From the NCBI GenBank assembly GCA_947650285.1, contig CANTFL010001420.1:62001-126000 (forward strand): a stretch of DNA of 64,000 nucleotides. Direction: 5' to 3'. The notes beneath the pieces were generated by a model. It ran no database searches, was not told the DNA's origin, and saw nothing but the letters and a program-made list of their open reading frames with translations. Each line of letters opens with the position of its first letter. The first letter of the stretch is position 1. This document shows, one piece after another, positions 25,101 through 40,300 of this stretch. The stretch comes from Hyaloperonospora brassicae (Eukaryota; Oomycota; Peronosporomycetes; Peronosporales; Peronosporaceae). Both the position numbers and the translations under genes were made by a program.

Positions 25101-25551
25101 CTCGATAGACGCGCCATTATAGCGTAAAACAATTTATAACAAAATTTCATCTGACGAACATAACACAGGACTTAACGGCTGTATTCAAGAAAGATTCTAT
25201 GCATTGTTACATTTGTTTGGTTTACGAAGGTTGTAGCTGCAGCATTATGCAGAAACCTTTGCGGCAATTTTGCATTTCTAAATCAGTTTTTCAATATTAA
25301 TGATAACATTGTTTTACATGTACTAAAGGGCTCCAAGAACAGTCTGTTTGCGACACAATTAATTTGTGCTACGATAATTTATATTCCATTAAAGGTTTGC
25401 TAATTATGCTGCTATATCGACAGTAGATAGAAGTAAAATATTATTGCAGCTCAGTCAGAGTTATATAAAAAACGAAATTGCTAATCTTTCGTATATTACG
25501 AGCATCATAAAAACTATCAATATCACAATACATATTGGCCGTGTGTGCCAA
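19196..25551. other. AT-rich interior of inverted repeat 1, no gene seen
   Basis: About 6.4 kb with no ATG-started frame of note. TA-rich runs occur throughout (for example near 20310 and 23220). No transposase or integrase motif is visible. Confidence 0.55.
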
Positions 25552-26418
25552 ATAACAGATTGAATCGAAAATCACAACCAGCATGAGCAGTTTTCTTCAA
25601 TGTGACGAATAAAATCTGTTAGAATTGTGTGTTTACTCAGTGTCTGGTCTGCTTAAACCGATGCATGTGGCCAAGTGAAAGGCGCTGTCACCAGGACCAG
25701 GAGGTACGTGGATCGATACCCTTGCAGAAGTTGTACGATTACACATCGCGAGATAGTGTCTGCCAAAGCCTGATATAGTAGGTCATACTTGTACTCGAAT
25801 ATGCCTCAAAACATCTATATCTTTCTATCTCAGTGTTCGGCTACACGGCTTGTCCGCAATTATCTGTATGACAGCCTGCTATACTACCAATAGTGACCCA
25901 TATGCTCTCTACTACATTTCATTTCCTAGATTAAGGTTTGCCTTCCTGTCCGTTTAAGCTGACACAGGTCTTGACTCGAACAAAATGCTCGCGTTGTCAT
26001 CGCACCATTTTGAAACCGCTCTATATCATCCGTATGATCGATACAATACTGCCGAGGTGACAGCTTACACAACTTTATTTTCGAACCATAAAGGTCAAGA
26101 CAACGAAATAGTATCAACGTGGACTAAAACTTGATTGATAATGACAGTTGAAAAGCAATACCAGAGGTTCAAAGATCCTTTCTTCCACGTTGCGAATACC
26201 TGAAAAAATGAAAAAGATTTATTTATTTATTATAAAAGAGCTTGTAGGGAATATGCTCGGATGTACACGACTGATCTTATGCATGTGCACATTCTCTCAT
26301 GGTACACATACTGATGCAATTCGTATAGTCTCGACGTGTCATTTTCAGTCCCATTCTGTATCGTTTGTCATTTCTCTATTAGGAAGTTACTTCTTCCCAT
26401 ATCTCAACAATGCAATTT
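25552..26418 (-). repeat. inverted repeat 1, right arm
   Basis: Reverse complement of 15258-16122. The mismatches include several CpG to TpG/CpA changes (for example CCGGGACCGGG against CCAGGACCAGG at 25690-25701). A 63-codon frame with a TTG start is identical in both arms (25926-26117), but this reflects repeat identity and is not evidence for a protein. Confidence 0.9.
25663..25722 (+). other. tRNA-like motif with box A and box B matches (possible SINE core)
   Basis: GTGGCCAAGTGAAAGGCG (25667-25684) resembles a tRNA D-arm region and fits box A at all but one position. GATCGATAC (25711-25719) fits box B exactly. The spacing of about 33 bases suits a polymerase III internal promoter. No complete cloverleaf can be drawn and no T-run terminator follows closely, so this is at best a tRNA-derived element. 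Confidence 0.35.
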
Positions 26419-29400
26419 TGGCTTTTTACATTATAAAGCATCTTCTATTCTTGAAAAACGGATACATAGAAATAAAAAATGTATTTAATATATATCACCT
26501 TTTGCGAATGTAGAGCACTGTCCGGCTTTTTCTTATTGAGATGTGCGATAAAATGTGCAATCAATTATTTATGTTTAAAAAAATGGTACAAATTATGACT
26601 TTAGTGCATCCGACACTTCAAATTTTTAAAATTGACAGATAATCGAAATTATCTTTGTACGAAGCTATATTATTAACAAACTTTTGGTGCGTTCCGGTGG
26701 TATCGAGCAATATACAGATGGACAGTAGGACATGTAGAGCTTTTAGGTCTACGTTATAGTAGATTTTTATCCCGAAAAAATACGTCTGGCAAACAATTAC
26801 GGATAGCCTATTAACCGGTTAAAGGCGATGTCAAAGGAAATGGAATAATTCACATACCCAATTTCGTTCTATAGCCATTTCGATAATAGGATTCTGCACA
26901 TATGCTTTCTGCATCGTTTTTGTTGCACACCCTTACATGGTACACATTGTGAATTTACGACTACGTGAACAAACAGTAAATTATTGTTTGTCTTCATTCG
27001 TATAATATTTTCGAACTACTATTACAGAGACTGTATTTGATTCAGCTTTATATAAATTGACGGACTTGTTTACATTTTAGCCGCTAAAACGTGTGAATCC
27101 CTGAGAATTTTACAAGCAGTACAGACATTTTTTGTGAACGGAATCATGTGTGATCGCACGTTCAGTAGACAGAATTGCAGATTATATCCATCCGCTACCA
27201 TATAAGAACGTAAATATTAGGGTAATTAAGATATATATTATAATTGTTTTGCATTTTTTACCAAACCCACCGTGTACATTTGACAATCCTTTTGTAGGCA
27301 ACGTATCCAAATGCTTACATAGTTAGTCTACGAAATGACACCGAGTGTAGAGTACGCAGAATATCAGCGGCTCCGAGCTAGTTTTTTTAAATTTTATAGA
27401 AGTTTTTGTTTATAAACGTTTAACATTTCTTCTTTTTAGAAATAATTTGAACAGACGTTTCTAAAAGAGGTTTATCTATAGATGAAGCAAATCCTTATTT
27501 TTATAAATACTGCTTGATTCGAAGTAATTTATCTTCCGAGTATAAAATTTAGGTTTACTTTAATTTTGAATAAAATTATCAAAATGAATTACAACTATTG
27601 GCCGCTTAAGAACAATGATCTTTGATCGATGTATATGGTAATTTTTATGATTGAACATTTTGTTTCACAGGTGTTTTGTTATCGGTTGGCCTTTAAAAAA
27701 CGTATGAATTCAAAGGCATTTAAAATATGTAATTACTGTGCGACCTCGGTTGAAGCATGCTTTTCGTATTAATCATTTCCTTTTAACTTATTGCCCTCTC
27801 TGGTATATCAAAAATAATACTGTAGCAAGGTTCCTCACTTTGTCATCTCCATAGTTGTGACCAAAATTATAAATCAATTATCTCATACACCTATACAAAA
27901 TAGTATTTTGTTTTCATAGATATTATTAGTCATTGCAATTGACATTAATTTTGCTTTAAATACTGGAGTAACAATTAAAAAGACATGTCGTTGTAATTTT
28001 CATTAATTACGGGTGATATGAGATTAATCTCGATTCTAATTTAGTTAAAGTTTGCTGTCGGGAAAAAGATACAAATGGGTATCCTCCTATTATACATTAA
28101 ACAACTTTATTTGCACAGATAAATCGAAATGCATCAAACATTGCACGTATTAGAGATCATGCGCAGCTTTTAGTTAATGGACATATAAAAGTATTTCCTT
28201 TGCGTTGAAGGCATTAGCCTTCCGAAAAGATATTTTATTGCATTACTTGCCTAAAAAGACAAATCTGACCGTATGTCTCTCCTAAATTAAAAGTTATCTT
28301 GATAATCAGACGTAAAGGTAACGTCCCAATCAAAATTTGCATCAGAATCTACACAAACAACGACGTATAAAGAATATAACTTTTTTCTGCAACTAATGAC
28401 TGCAAAATTTATCAAAGATTTTTATTAATTTTTTCTTTGTTTTTTTGTGCATCAGTTCGTGTTTTTGTGCATCGTCGATCACTTTTTGTGATCGCACGTA
28501 CGATGTGTTCGGAAACCGAATAATTATCGCCATTTATATTAGAAGAACACGAATCTGAATGTTTTAAACGAAATAGTTCATTCAGGCAAAACAAATCCAA
28601 ATGGTTGATTTCGAAATTGACGCCTCGTATATACCAACATCTCTACCCAGTAGCTTCCTTAGGTTGGTCTGTAAGGTTTATAGTGGTCGACGAGTTTTCC
28701 GTGTACAACAGCGCTATTATATTCAAACACATACAAATCAAAGGTATTAACTGACACTGCGTCAAAATGTATGAAGGTAAGAAAAAGCTGGAAATATGCA
28801 ATATTACCAATGCGCATATATACCCAGATGGTTCTTTTAACAATGGATAAAAAATTAAAATGCAAGAAACATTATTAGAACGCTGCACTGTATTATTTGG
28901 CACAAGTTCTTCTACAAACGTTCGAGTCATGCAAAATTTCGCAAAACAATGTTTTCATACATATTTAATCTTTCATAATGACCAAAATAATTAATACTAA
29001 AATACAAAATAGGTATAGAAGACAATCGTTAAATGGACTGCATATTTAATTTTTCTTTTAAATTTTCAAGATATATTCAGCCTTTAACATATGACTTTCT
29101 TGCCAAACGTATAACGCGCAGCATATTAGACCATCGATTGTGAGTACGCAGTACCTGATAAGTATTTGTTAGATTTGGTATGTTGAGAATTTGCTTTTTG
29201 GTGTAACTTTATAGTCAAATATATCCGAGTCGCTAAAAGAGTTCGGTGATTTACTTTAATATTAGCGATCTTTTTATCATTTTGTATATGTGTCTAGTGT
29301 GTTGAAAGTAAAAAATTTAAATTGCAACAAAGACCTTCATGAAAGGAGTAGATATAATTGCCTTAATATTAATAAATTTTATGCTCTAACGAGTCATAAT

Positions 29401-32400
29401 TCTGACCTTGTATAGTGTGATGTTTTATTCTATCTGGACAGGACACAGGTGAATGATCATATTTATACGTGGTATCATTGAGTCATATGGGATCAAACAA
29501 GTAATCATATGAAATCTGATTTACTCGGGCACACACTCACAACAGAATGAAGGAGTGTGGCAAATAAAAGCATTTTATAGATACATGCAATCTTACGGCT
29601 CATATAAATATTAAAGTTTTTATAAACAAATTCGTTGAACAGTCTGCATTTTATACGTCTAGCAGATTTTATGAATTCGTTTTGATCATCCATAGCGAAT
29701 GAAAAATAATCTTTTCTTTGGATCTATGGTAAATGCATTTTTCTTAGAGACCGTTACTCATTCAAGGTGAATAATGTGACAGGGGCCGAGTTTCAAAGTC
29801 CTTAGCTATCTATGATGGGTAAATGCTTGACTGCGACTTTCAAGAGTTTCATAGTTGTATAGAGATATCGATTTTAAAAACCTATATAAATATACTAAGG
29901 ATCTCAGTGTAGCTTAATAAAAAAATCTACTGATATTGTGGTCTACAAAATATTGTGGATACCAAATTTCCAATTCAAATGTATATATATACACATTGTA
30001 CATGGTGTAAGTGTTTTAAAACCTTTATCTTTTTACATAACGAGATGGTTATATCTCCTCGTCTGTTTAAAAAATAATTTAGTACTATAGTAGATACAGA
30101 TTGTCTGCCAAATCGTGCCGTTGATGTTACCGTTACACAATCAAAGTACATTCCACGTACAAACAATAACCTCCTCGTAGAGATGGACAGTTTCAATGCT
30201 TATTCCATTCATATTGGCCATTCTTATTCTCTTTTTGAACTTATTCCTGTAACATTATAGTAGGATGAAAAAATTGAAATTACACATAAAATGTAAAATG
30301 TTACTTAAACTTTTGTTTTTGATATTAGTGAGCAATTTGGTCTTGAGTACTTAACCCCATTCTTAACAATATTTCTATGGGCACATTTACTGATATGACC
30401 AAATTCTTTATTGCTAAAATATTTCTAACGATCCAGTAATGTTTTGGTAAAAATACGCTTTATTTTTGGCGCCCTTGTATGTTGAACAGACATTGATTTA
30501 CACACACCTTTTAAAACTGCCAATTGCAAGAGGAAATTTATATAACTTAGGTTTGTTATTTTAATTTATATATTATATGTAAAAATACATATTTCTGGAG
30601 AGTCTGCATATTGGATTACTTTTGCAAGCAGCGAAAAATTTTTGAGGCGATGTACACTATGTAAACTTAGAAAGCCGTACAAACTCACAAATCTATAGCT
30701 GATAGCTTAACCGAAGAAATTTTGCACCTAATTATAAATTGGCTAAAAGCGTTACTGTAATCATATAAAATGTTATTGGTGAAGCACTAAAGTCAATTTC
30801 CATATGCAAGTGTAAGAGATTCGGTCATCTCGTCTACTCCATTTTAAAAATATTTGACACGCATGCGGATATTAAATTACTAAATATTTTACTAATAGGA
30901 GGATACCAATGCAACACTTTTAGACGCCTAGGTGTATCTGTTATTATAAAAAAATATATTGCTAATATATTAATGCCAGACATCTTGGGCCAATTTAACG
31001 CAGTAATATAACTTAATTTTTTTCTGTCGACTTTTATCTTTATATTCATATCTGTAATCATTCATACAGCGCTTAGGTAAATCCATCTGTGCTAGGAAAT
31101 TGCCGTTTATGCTAAAAACAAAAATACACTTCATAAATGTGTCAAGTATAGAGCCGTCCACGAAATTTATTTAGATAATACTTGATTCGACTATTTTTGC
31201 CATAAAACCGAAATATTTACCTGTAAGTAGCTTCAAATTTTTAAATACGTACTCAAGTTATGATATTATTTTAAATATTCAGCATATTTAGTAGTACAAA
31301 CGAAATCGTTATAGTAAAAGGACTTCCACCATAAACGATGCCAAATTATGTCTCACGCAGCTATATTAGCAAATACACCACCCCAATACACGTATCAACT
31401 ATAGATATACTATTCTAAATTCTCGTTTCCTATTAATCTCAAATGTTTAATTCACATATAATAGTTTAGTCGGCACTTAAGTTTCTTTGTCCAGCTCCAA
31501 ATATTAAAAAGGAATAGTATCTTTTATAGAACAATTAATGTCACTTACAGATAATTGAGATTTACTGCGCAGCTAAGTAGGCCCAAAACAACTATGCGTG
31601 CATTAGTACGCACCAATTATAAATATTTATAACTACCATAATTAGGCAAAACACTTTATCCAGTTGATTTAAAAATCAACTTTGGAATACGAATAATGTT
31701 CGAGCACTCAATTGTAGATGTCCTGTTTGATTAAATGATTCCTGAGTACCTGTTTATATTTTCTGGGTCCGTGTCCTGTACCGGCGCCATTTAGAAAAAA
31801 TCAAATGGACCATCATTTATAAATAATTTTATTATCATCTGATTCGAAGGATCTATTGAATATAATCGCTGAAGGGATGCGACATGAAAAGATTGAGGCT
31901 ACGATTCATTAAGATTTGGCATAGCAGACAAAGTATTTGATCGATTATCTGACCTTATAAGAGATTCGTGAATTTTTGGCTTGTTTTGGTAGCATAATAT
32001 ACCTTAACTTATAAAAGACACATTTCAGAGATAAGGAGAAGTAGGTTTGGTGCTTCAAGAAGAGATTTAAAATTGCATAATCACCTTCGATATCAATGCT
32101 GTTAATATAATTATGAAGTGACAACTAGTGTCCACAATCCCTACTTATACTAAACGTAATCATGTCTTATATATATATATATATATATATTATTAACTAA
32201 TAGACATGCCTGCTAGCTAAGGGACTAAATTCAAATAATATTGTAGATTATGTAAAATTTTGGTTTAATCTAAACAATTTATCGGCTTGTTTTGAAAATG
32301 ATATCATATAGAAAGTTTAAATAAACAGAAACTCAAAAACGCAAGAGATAATGGAAAAGGTGCATATTGTCATAGACATGTTTATCGAGAGTTTTAAAGA

Positions 32401-35400
32401 CTCCCTTCAATAATATGGGACAATAAACATTACAAAATTTGCATGACCCTTACCCGAAGATTTTTGTTGGACAAACGATACCGATAACCGGTATATACAA
32501 AAGTTTCTGAAAATGAAGTACACGACCTCGTCGTTTCAACCAAAATTAAGGCGGTGAATTTTCTTTTGATATGCCTTCTGGATAGTTAGACACGTAACAA
32601 AGACATGAATGATTAGACGTGTATCATCATCTTCTTAACTATTCTGCAAAAGTACAAAACGTTGTAATAAATCTGACTTGTGAATTGACTTATTAGAATG
32701 GAATTCTCGGAAAAATCAAAATGACATGACCGGATCCAGTTACAAGGAGCTGTTTTGGCTTTTAGACAACTGCGCGCCTTAGCATTTATTTCCTAAATTC
32801 TATCGTGGAATGATTAGCTAGAACATATTAATAAAAACAAAAAGCTATCACGAGTAAAACAGCACAAAGCCTGCTTCGCAAAGATAGAGATGGACACGAT
32901 TGACGAGCCGATCTGAACAAATCCATTCTTGACACAGCAGTTTATAGTTTCGTTACCAGAATAAAAATCAAAGAAAGCAGGTAGCTTGGAGAAGAGACGT
33001 CCGAAGATAACTGATAGCATCAGATCAATCATAATGATATGAATGAGTTATTGGGTTATCTAATCAACACATGTACAATTGCGCTATATTTAAATAATTG
33101 TTTAGACATCATAAAGACTTTGAAATCCTTTTCACAAGATTATGATTTATAAGGTTTACTGAATTCAGTGAAGGACTATTATTTGATACATCCTTACAAT
33201 CTCCGTTTGGAAGTGGTAAGTATACATGAACAGTAGAAATACGACCATTAGGTCAGCAAATTTAAAAATTAAATAATTTATAATTACCTCACAAAACAAT
33301 GTGTCTACAGCTTTACCTATCTCTCTGACCAAATTATTCAAAGCGCTTTGGAAATCAAGTGCGGATCATGATAATAATTGCAACGTAATTATCGGTCATA
33401 TAGGATTAAAGCATTATCGATTAAGGTGCCAACCTTGTCACAACTGAGAGGCTTAAATTATAATGGGTGTATATTCCAGTTATCAATAATTTCATAAATA
33501 TGATCAACTCTCGCATAAAATCGATAAAAAGTGGTTATGCTCAATCATAGCTTAGCCGACGTCATTGTATATGAAATTCAGTTATAAATTTATTTTACAT
33601 ATTATATTTTATAATTGGAACCTTCCTATAAATACTTAAGCAGGTTAAATCCAAAACAAATATGTTTTTATTGTGCCAGGGGCAAATGATTGTAAAATAG
33701 ATGCCATATTTCATTTTAAAGGAAGCGGATTGATATTGTATCAATTTTTATTGAATTACCAACAGAGCAGATAGTTATATTGTTAAGATATTTTTTGTAA
33801 TATATACCATTCTGCTCTGTACCGAATTTCACTTAGAGGTGTGCGATTAATGGTCGGCAATTAAGCAAACTCCGGTAAGAATCGACGATCATAATATGAT
33901 CAGGAAGTCTACACGATCGGTTGTGTGTCTCCAGATCGCACTACGTCAATACAACAATCAATAAATTCAGGATCGATATAGATTGTGCAATTGATGGCTG
34001 AATGTATTTATTCTAGCGTAGACAAATGACATTTAATACACACAACTATTAAAATCTCTCGATAATAACCTTCATAAATGAGCCTTAAAAACATCCTATC
34101 AACGTATTGTTCACATCGCTATATTTTATTATATCATTATGAAATCATATATATTTTGTAGTTTTTATAAGTTTTGATGTAAAGCACGAAAATTACGACA
34201 AAAACTATGGATCATACAGCAACAAATCTACGTAAAATTTGTCTACTACGAAGCTAATTTACAGCATTTTATTCTGTGTAGGATTTATTAGGTTTTTTGA
34301 ACGTATCTACATTTTCATTTTGTCATACAAATAAAAATACATGAGAAATGAATAAAGGTTATAAAAGAGGTAGATGCTAACAAATTATGTTCAGCTATTG
34401 GACATTATTAAATTTTACAGGCCAACTTGGATAATCATGTCCTTGCAAAGTCCATCCTCGATGTAAGCTTGTCATTTGCCATTCGTTGGTTATATTACTT
34501 GTACTTTCGTGACGATTTTTATAGCCGATACATTGCTTTACAACTCTACAGAATTTGTGAGCTGTATGAATACCAAGAAAAATTTTACGCATCCAAAAAT
34601 ATTTAATTTTTTCAATTTTTTATTGTTTTATTTTAAGTACGAAATTTTAAATCACGCACATACAGAACTATATTATAAAGTCACATTACAAACAATAATG
34701 ATGGCCGCTTTATCATAAATACCACACACTAGTTTAGACTGAATGTATAATCTACACTTCTTTAAGTGGTGATAAGCGATAAAGAAATCATCATACTTTT
34801 AGGGAATGTATTATACTCATATGCTCGTAACCGAAATAGTATTTATAATGGATTATCGGTTTAGCGGCTCGGTACTTTAATCTCTACTTCATCATAAAGA
34901 AATCTGCGACGTATATATATATAAAGGAGCCTATTTAGCTTTAGCAAAATATTCATGTATGGGCTTCTATAGCATAATGTAGTTTACCTTCGGATTCTAG
35001 TCCAGTGCTGCTCATCCTGTAGATTTCGCAAAACGGTGACATAAAATGTGATGCTTTAATTTATATTCCGGCAATCTATATGTATCGCGCATATTTGCAT
35101 GACATACCTTTATGGTTCTCCTTTATTCAACATTTTGCGCGACATCGACTAGGGATACACAACTTTCGTGTGTCAGAATAGTTCTTACGTTTTATTTAGC
35201 CGCTAAAAACGTCCGGAAGGCGCGAAGTACGAGTCTTGATATCCACCGAATTGTAGCAGGTGTGCGCGCTCTTAATGTTTTTGTTTTTTTTGTACTAAAG
35301 ATTCCTAATCCTACTATAAATATTATTAGATCCCAAAGACGCTCGCAAATTATTATTAATGAAACTAGTTTTGCTATGGATGATGCCCATATTTGTAGCG

Positions 35401-38400
35401 AAATTTCAATTTATCAATTATACATCTTGACAGCAACCGAGAGCAGTATTTATTTATATCAACTATCATGTCTGACAGGGACTAAGTAGACGTGTACAAT
35501 ACCACTGAAAACATTTAATACTATTTAAGCGATTAAAACGTTTTTAATAAGGCCTATTAAACTTTTTAGAGGCTTTTCGTGACTTAGATGATATAATAGA
35601 ATGTCTATGGAAGTCGAAATGGGTTATCGTTTCAGTAAACGTAAATAGTTGTTAGTTAATTTCCATGATATTTCGGAGATGAATATAAGATATCATTTTG
35701 CCAAATAGGTACTCTGTAAAACGACAAAGATTTTTTTATAATAAATTGAATAGGACAGACAACATGTTGCATTGGCTTCTATCAATACAGCATTAATTAG
35801 TTGACAAAAGTTATAATAACTATGTAACATGACTTTGATGTATTGGCAATCTTTGTTTTTAAAGTTATCTTCGACATTTGTGCTACATGGAGAAATTTAA
35901 GGCTAAAATAAAAAATTCATACGGAGACAACTACTATTGATTGGATTAAAAAAATTGTTGCAGCGTTTTACATATCTGGAAGACATAAGAAATCTTATTA
36001 TCGTAATAATAACAAGTTCTGGAGCTTTAACATTGTTAAGTCAACAGTATGCTATGGGGTGCGTTGAACGCTTTGATTTTAAATAAAATAAATATAAGAA
36101 TCATCTCATAAGCGTTCTATAATATTAAACATAGGTTAGCAAGTTTATTCAACCAAACAAAAGAAAATGAGAGAATGATTTACATTTATTCCAAAGTATA
36201 TATCAAATCTATAATAATCATTTTGAAGGCCTATATTGTTTAAATTTGAACTCCGCATCGCAAATTCGTTAAATAATGACTATCGTTATTGGACAGGTCC
36301 GAACAATCTTCTCTCGTCATTATAATAATGTTTTTGCTTGCTCTCTCTGCTTAAGCATTTGTCATGAATTATGATAATTTTAGCCGCATTTTGCATTCGA
36401 TTTACAAAATACACAATTATGCAGTGAGGACGGTACTAAAATATTGCAGTCAGCATTATAATATAGGGTAGGCTCCTACACAGTTAAAAATTCTGCAAGA
36501 CGTGCAAGTCAACTTGTTATAAAAAACAAACCCCTTAGAGAATAGTAGTCGCTAAACTCATTTATTCAACGCCGAAATTAAACCATTCGTAAGTGACTAT
36601 CTTTTTGTATTGTACTATATTATATCTAAGTCGATTTATATTTAATTAATCGAGGATAAGTCGCTGAAGGAAATATTAGCTTCTATTAGTTTAAGTCCTC
36701 TTTTTCCTGAACAAGTTTCAGCACCACTTATCGAAAAGCTTTATATGCTTACAAAAAGTAATATTTGGTTCGTAGTTTATTCATATAAGTGCTTCGTTAT
36801 TATCATGTACTGCGTGACGCAGAAATGTAATTAAGCGAATCAACCGCGTAGAACGGTTAAATATGTTTTTGTTATGTCTGTAGATCGTACCAGAGCTAAT
36901 ATAACGCTAGTCAGAGTAGTCGTGCTAGCTAACAATGGCCCTACCTTAAACATTTGATATACAGAGGCTATCTGCATCAAAATCATTATATATACTATAT
37001 CTGAAATGATCCCACTCCGATCATTATGCAAAATAAATTGCAGCTGAAGATATCATATACCGAAAATGAAACTAATCTTCGTGATATCTGTTCACAAATG
37101 TTCTGCTTTTAATTTTTTAAAAAAATATAAATCGTTGAATTGTGAGAAGACCAAGATCGCCGCTGCGTTTGGTTCATATTAAGAAGTTCACAAGATAAAT
37201 ATGTATTAAATATAGACCTGAATTTATCACTTAAGCAATCCTTCTGCAAAAAACATTTTTTTTGTACTCAAAGTGCTCTATACGTTTAAAAAGAGAACTG
37301 AGTAAACAATTTAACATGAAATACGAATAAGTTCTGTTTTCTAAAGCGTACATAAAATCGACCTATTTGGATGTGGGATGAACAAAATAGCGTTGTTCGA
37401 GATATAGCTATACAACAGTAGTAAACCGACTGTTTGTCTCAAATCAGCGAACACTTTAAATCTAACCGATCCCCATCAAATTCCAACTAACTTACTTTTT
37501 CTCCAACCAAGTTTACACAGTCTTCACTTCGACAAACGAAAACACCCTTGCGGACGCTAGTAATATCTTGATTTGTATTCAACGCTTTATATAACGTAAA
37601 TCTCAAATCAGTAGACAGTCTTTAACAAGGCAGCAGTTGTGAATTCTGTGCAGGCAAACTTATTGAATGATATCCACATAAATTAAGACATATTATACAT
37701 TCGAACGGATCATAGAAAAAGTCCTCAAGCGTAACAGAAAATTATCGGATATAATATTAATCTTACGAAGTAATATGAACAGTCCATAAACACATAAATC
37801 ATCCAGCGAAATTCATCGAGTATTTTTTTTCGATAGACTATACATTGACCGATGACATAAATGCTTCTCATAATATTGTTTTTGCTTATTTTTTTGCAAG
37901 GCTTAAATTAAGATATAATCGTAATGTATATTATGTACCACTTCCTCGAATATCGACAACTAAGAAGATACAATTTTTGCGGAAAAAGAAATCATTCGAT
38001 CAATCGATTATCGATGAGAATCCACAAATTTACGCATCAATTACCTGCTGTAATAATTAGTGCGAGTTTGAAAATCGCTTAATCACTTATCTCTGTTAAG
38101 TAGTTTCATCGCGACAAATGATAGTATTATCGATGGCTTATAGAAACCGATAAGTGTTTCATTCCGTTTGGTCATTCCGTTATCGTGCTACTGATAAAAA
38201 AGGACGGTAGTAAATATGTCATTAGATAATTTGTACGTATAAGCCATTGTTATACACGAATAATTAATTAAAAGAGTTTGATGTTTGATTTTTCCCCACT
38301 TTATGAAACTCTGATTCAGCTACCTACAAAGAGCTGATCGCCAGCGCACTTTGTAAATACCTCAAGAACTCGATAATGGAATCTCATAGATTTATTATAC

Positions 38401-39225
38401 CAAATTAAATCGAAACCTGAATTGCATACCAATCTTTTGTTACAGTGAGTAATATATCACTTCGTCCATTCTGCGAAAATTTTATACTTGATTAAAATCG
38501 AATTAAGTAGTTTGGGGGTGAAATCGTAAGATAGTAAACCAAAATATTGGTTAATTCGTGACGAGAAAATAAATTCAAGTATAAAAATATATAGACTACG
38601 GTTTTACCAGGCTCACTTTTCAATCAGGTGACGTAGATGCGCGTATTGTGGCCATTATTTGGCATGTCAAAATCGGTTTTGCATGCTTCAACGTCAAAGG
38701 ACGTGTAAAATATTATATTTTAACTCGCTCGAAGTATTTTATAGAAGCCACGCTTTTGAACACCAGTCGTGATGTTGCATTGCGATACAAGTCAGTTCAT
38801 TCTTCATTTCTCGTTTAATCATGTTACAGAAAAAGTTGTGGGAACGCTGCTTCAACTCTTTGATACCCGATGCACCGTAAAAAGGAAAGCAGCGAGTTCC
38901 TATTGACAAATTAGTATAACCACGTAAGAAAAAGGTTGTCAATAAACATGCAGACAGATTAAATCACGACCACAATATGACGGACTAATCAAAAAGAAAG
39001 GATGTACGACAGGTGGCTTTCGTACATTAAATCTTTCTGTTAACGTAGACTGCTTCAACTTTCTTTGATATAATTAACGACATACCCGAATTGTCTGGCT
39101 CTAATTTGCTGTTAAAACAATCGTAGGTCCACACAAAAAAGGCGACTATGCTACATAATCAATTACTGTTCACTCACCTGATCTCTATCACGTTGTTACC
39201 AAATTCAATAGGACACAGCTAAATT
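26419..39225. other. AT-rich desert, no gene seen
   Basis: About 12.8 kb with only short frames. The longest (35112-35489, 125 codons) starts at GTG/ATG-poor sequence and has no recognisable domain. An AT microsatellite is listed separately. Confidence 0.55.
32166..32191. repeat. AT microsatellite
   Basis: Run of TA dinucleotides. Confidence 0.9.
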
Positions 39226-40300
39226 CCATTTTGCTCCACTTTGGGCAATACTCATATAAATGAATCCTATTGCTCGTCTTGTCTGCCAAAAGAGAATGCA
39301 GAGTACACGCAACGGGTAATTGGAGCTCGTTCACATCGAGTACCTATTGCAGTACCAATCTTTATTGTTAATGTACTTGCTAACTCTTCGAATGACGCAA
39401 CAGTAAAGGAATTGGCAAGCTTGAACGACGGATTGTTCATTGTTCCATTTGTAAGCGTATCGACGGATATCTTGAGCTTGTGAAGAGCACAAGCACATTG
39501 TGGATATCACCTTCTTAAGAGGTTGCATCATTGAAATAAGATCATCAAGGCAATCGTATATGTACAATGCTGTTGCTTGTGGAGCATGTGATAAAACATT
39601 CGATTTTCGGCAGCGTCGTTCGCAACCTCGTCGATTTTTAGGTACCAGCTACCAATCAGTAAACCTTTTAAATGTATACAAGGAAGGCCGCAAGATTGGC
39701 TCCTCCATGCTTTCACTTCATCAACGTTCGATTAAGAATGGTGCCGCATTCTGATCTCGTGACGCAAATTCTTTTTCATCGTGTTCCATCGCTATTTGCA
39801 TCATTTATACCTCACGCAAAGGGACAGGATACTTTTGTATGCCGCAGTACACCTCGTGTACGTATAAGAAGATTATTGCTGCGTGCCAATATTATTGAGC
39901 TTCTGCGCTTAAAGCCGGATGCACGTGTTGACACACGCTGATAATTCGATCAACGGTCATCGGCTAGCGAATTCTAGTAGCTTGTATTAAAATTGCTGCA
40001 AGAATACCATCCACGACGTATTCGAAGTATGTAGTCAGCAAAGCGACGTATGAAGACTTGTTTACACGACTCGTTTCGTGTGAGGATATATCAATCCTTG
40101 TAGTGTCGTATGGGTGCGGCAAAGACGTAGAAGGCAGCTCAAACTCCTTTTTATATGCCAAGATTGGTTTAGGATCACCACATTACACCTAGTATAGTAT
40201 GTGGTCCCGAGATATGTCTCAAACTCTCGCCGAAAAACTTTGCTCGTAATCAATTCCGTACAATACGTGTTGTCGTGAACGTTGTAGCGCATGCGTATTT
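39226..40300. other. more balanced island, possibly a decayed gene or element
   Basis: Base composition rises in G+C, and successive + strand frames (39241-39483, 39500-39754, 39672-39941) follow on from each other as if one coding stretch had been broken by frameshifts. A minus-strand frame with a true ATG (40292 to 40062) overlaps the right part. None of the translations matches a family I know, so strand and identity remain open. Confidence 0.3.
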
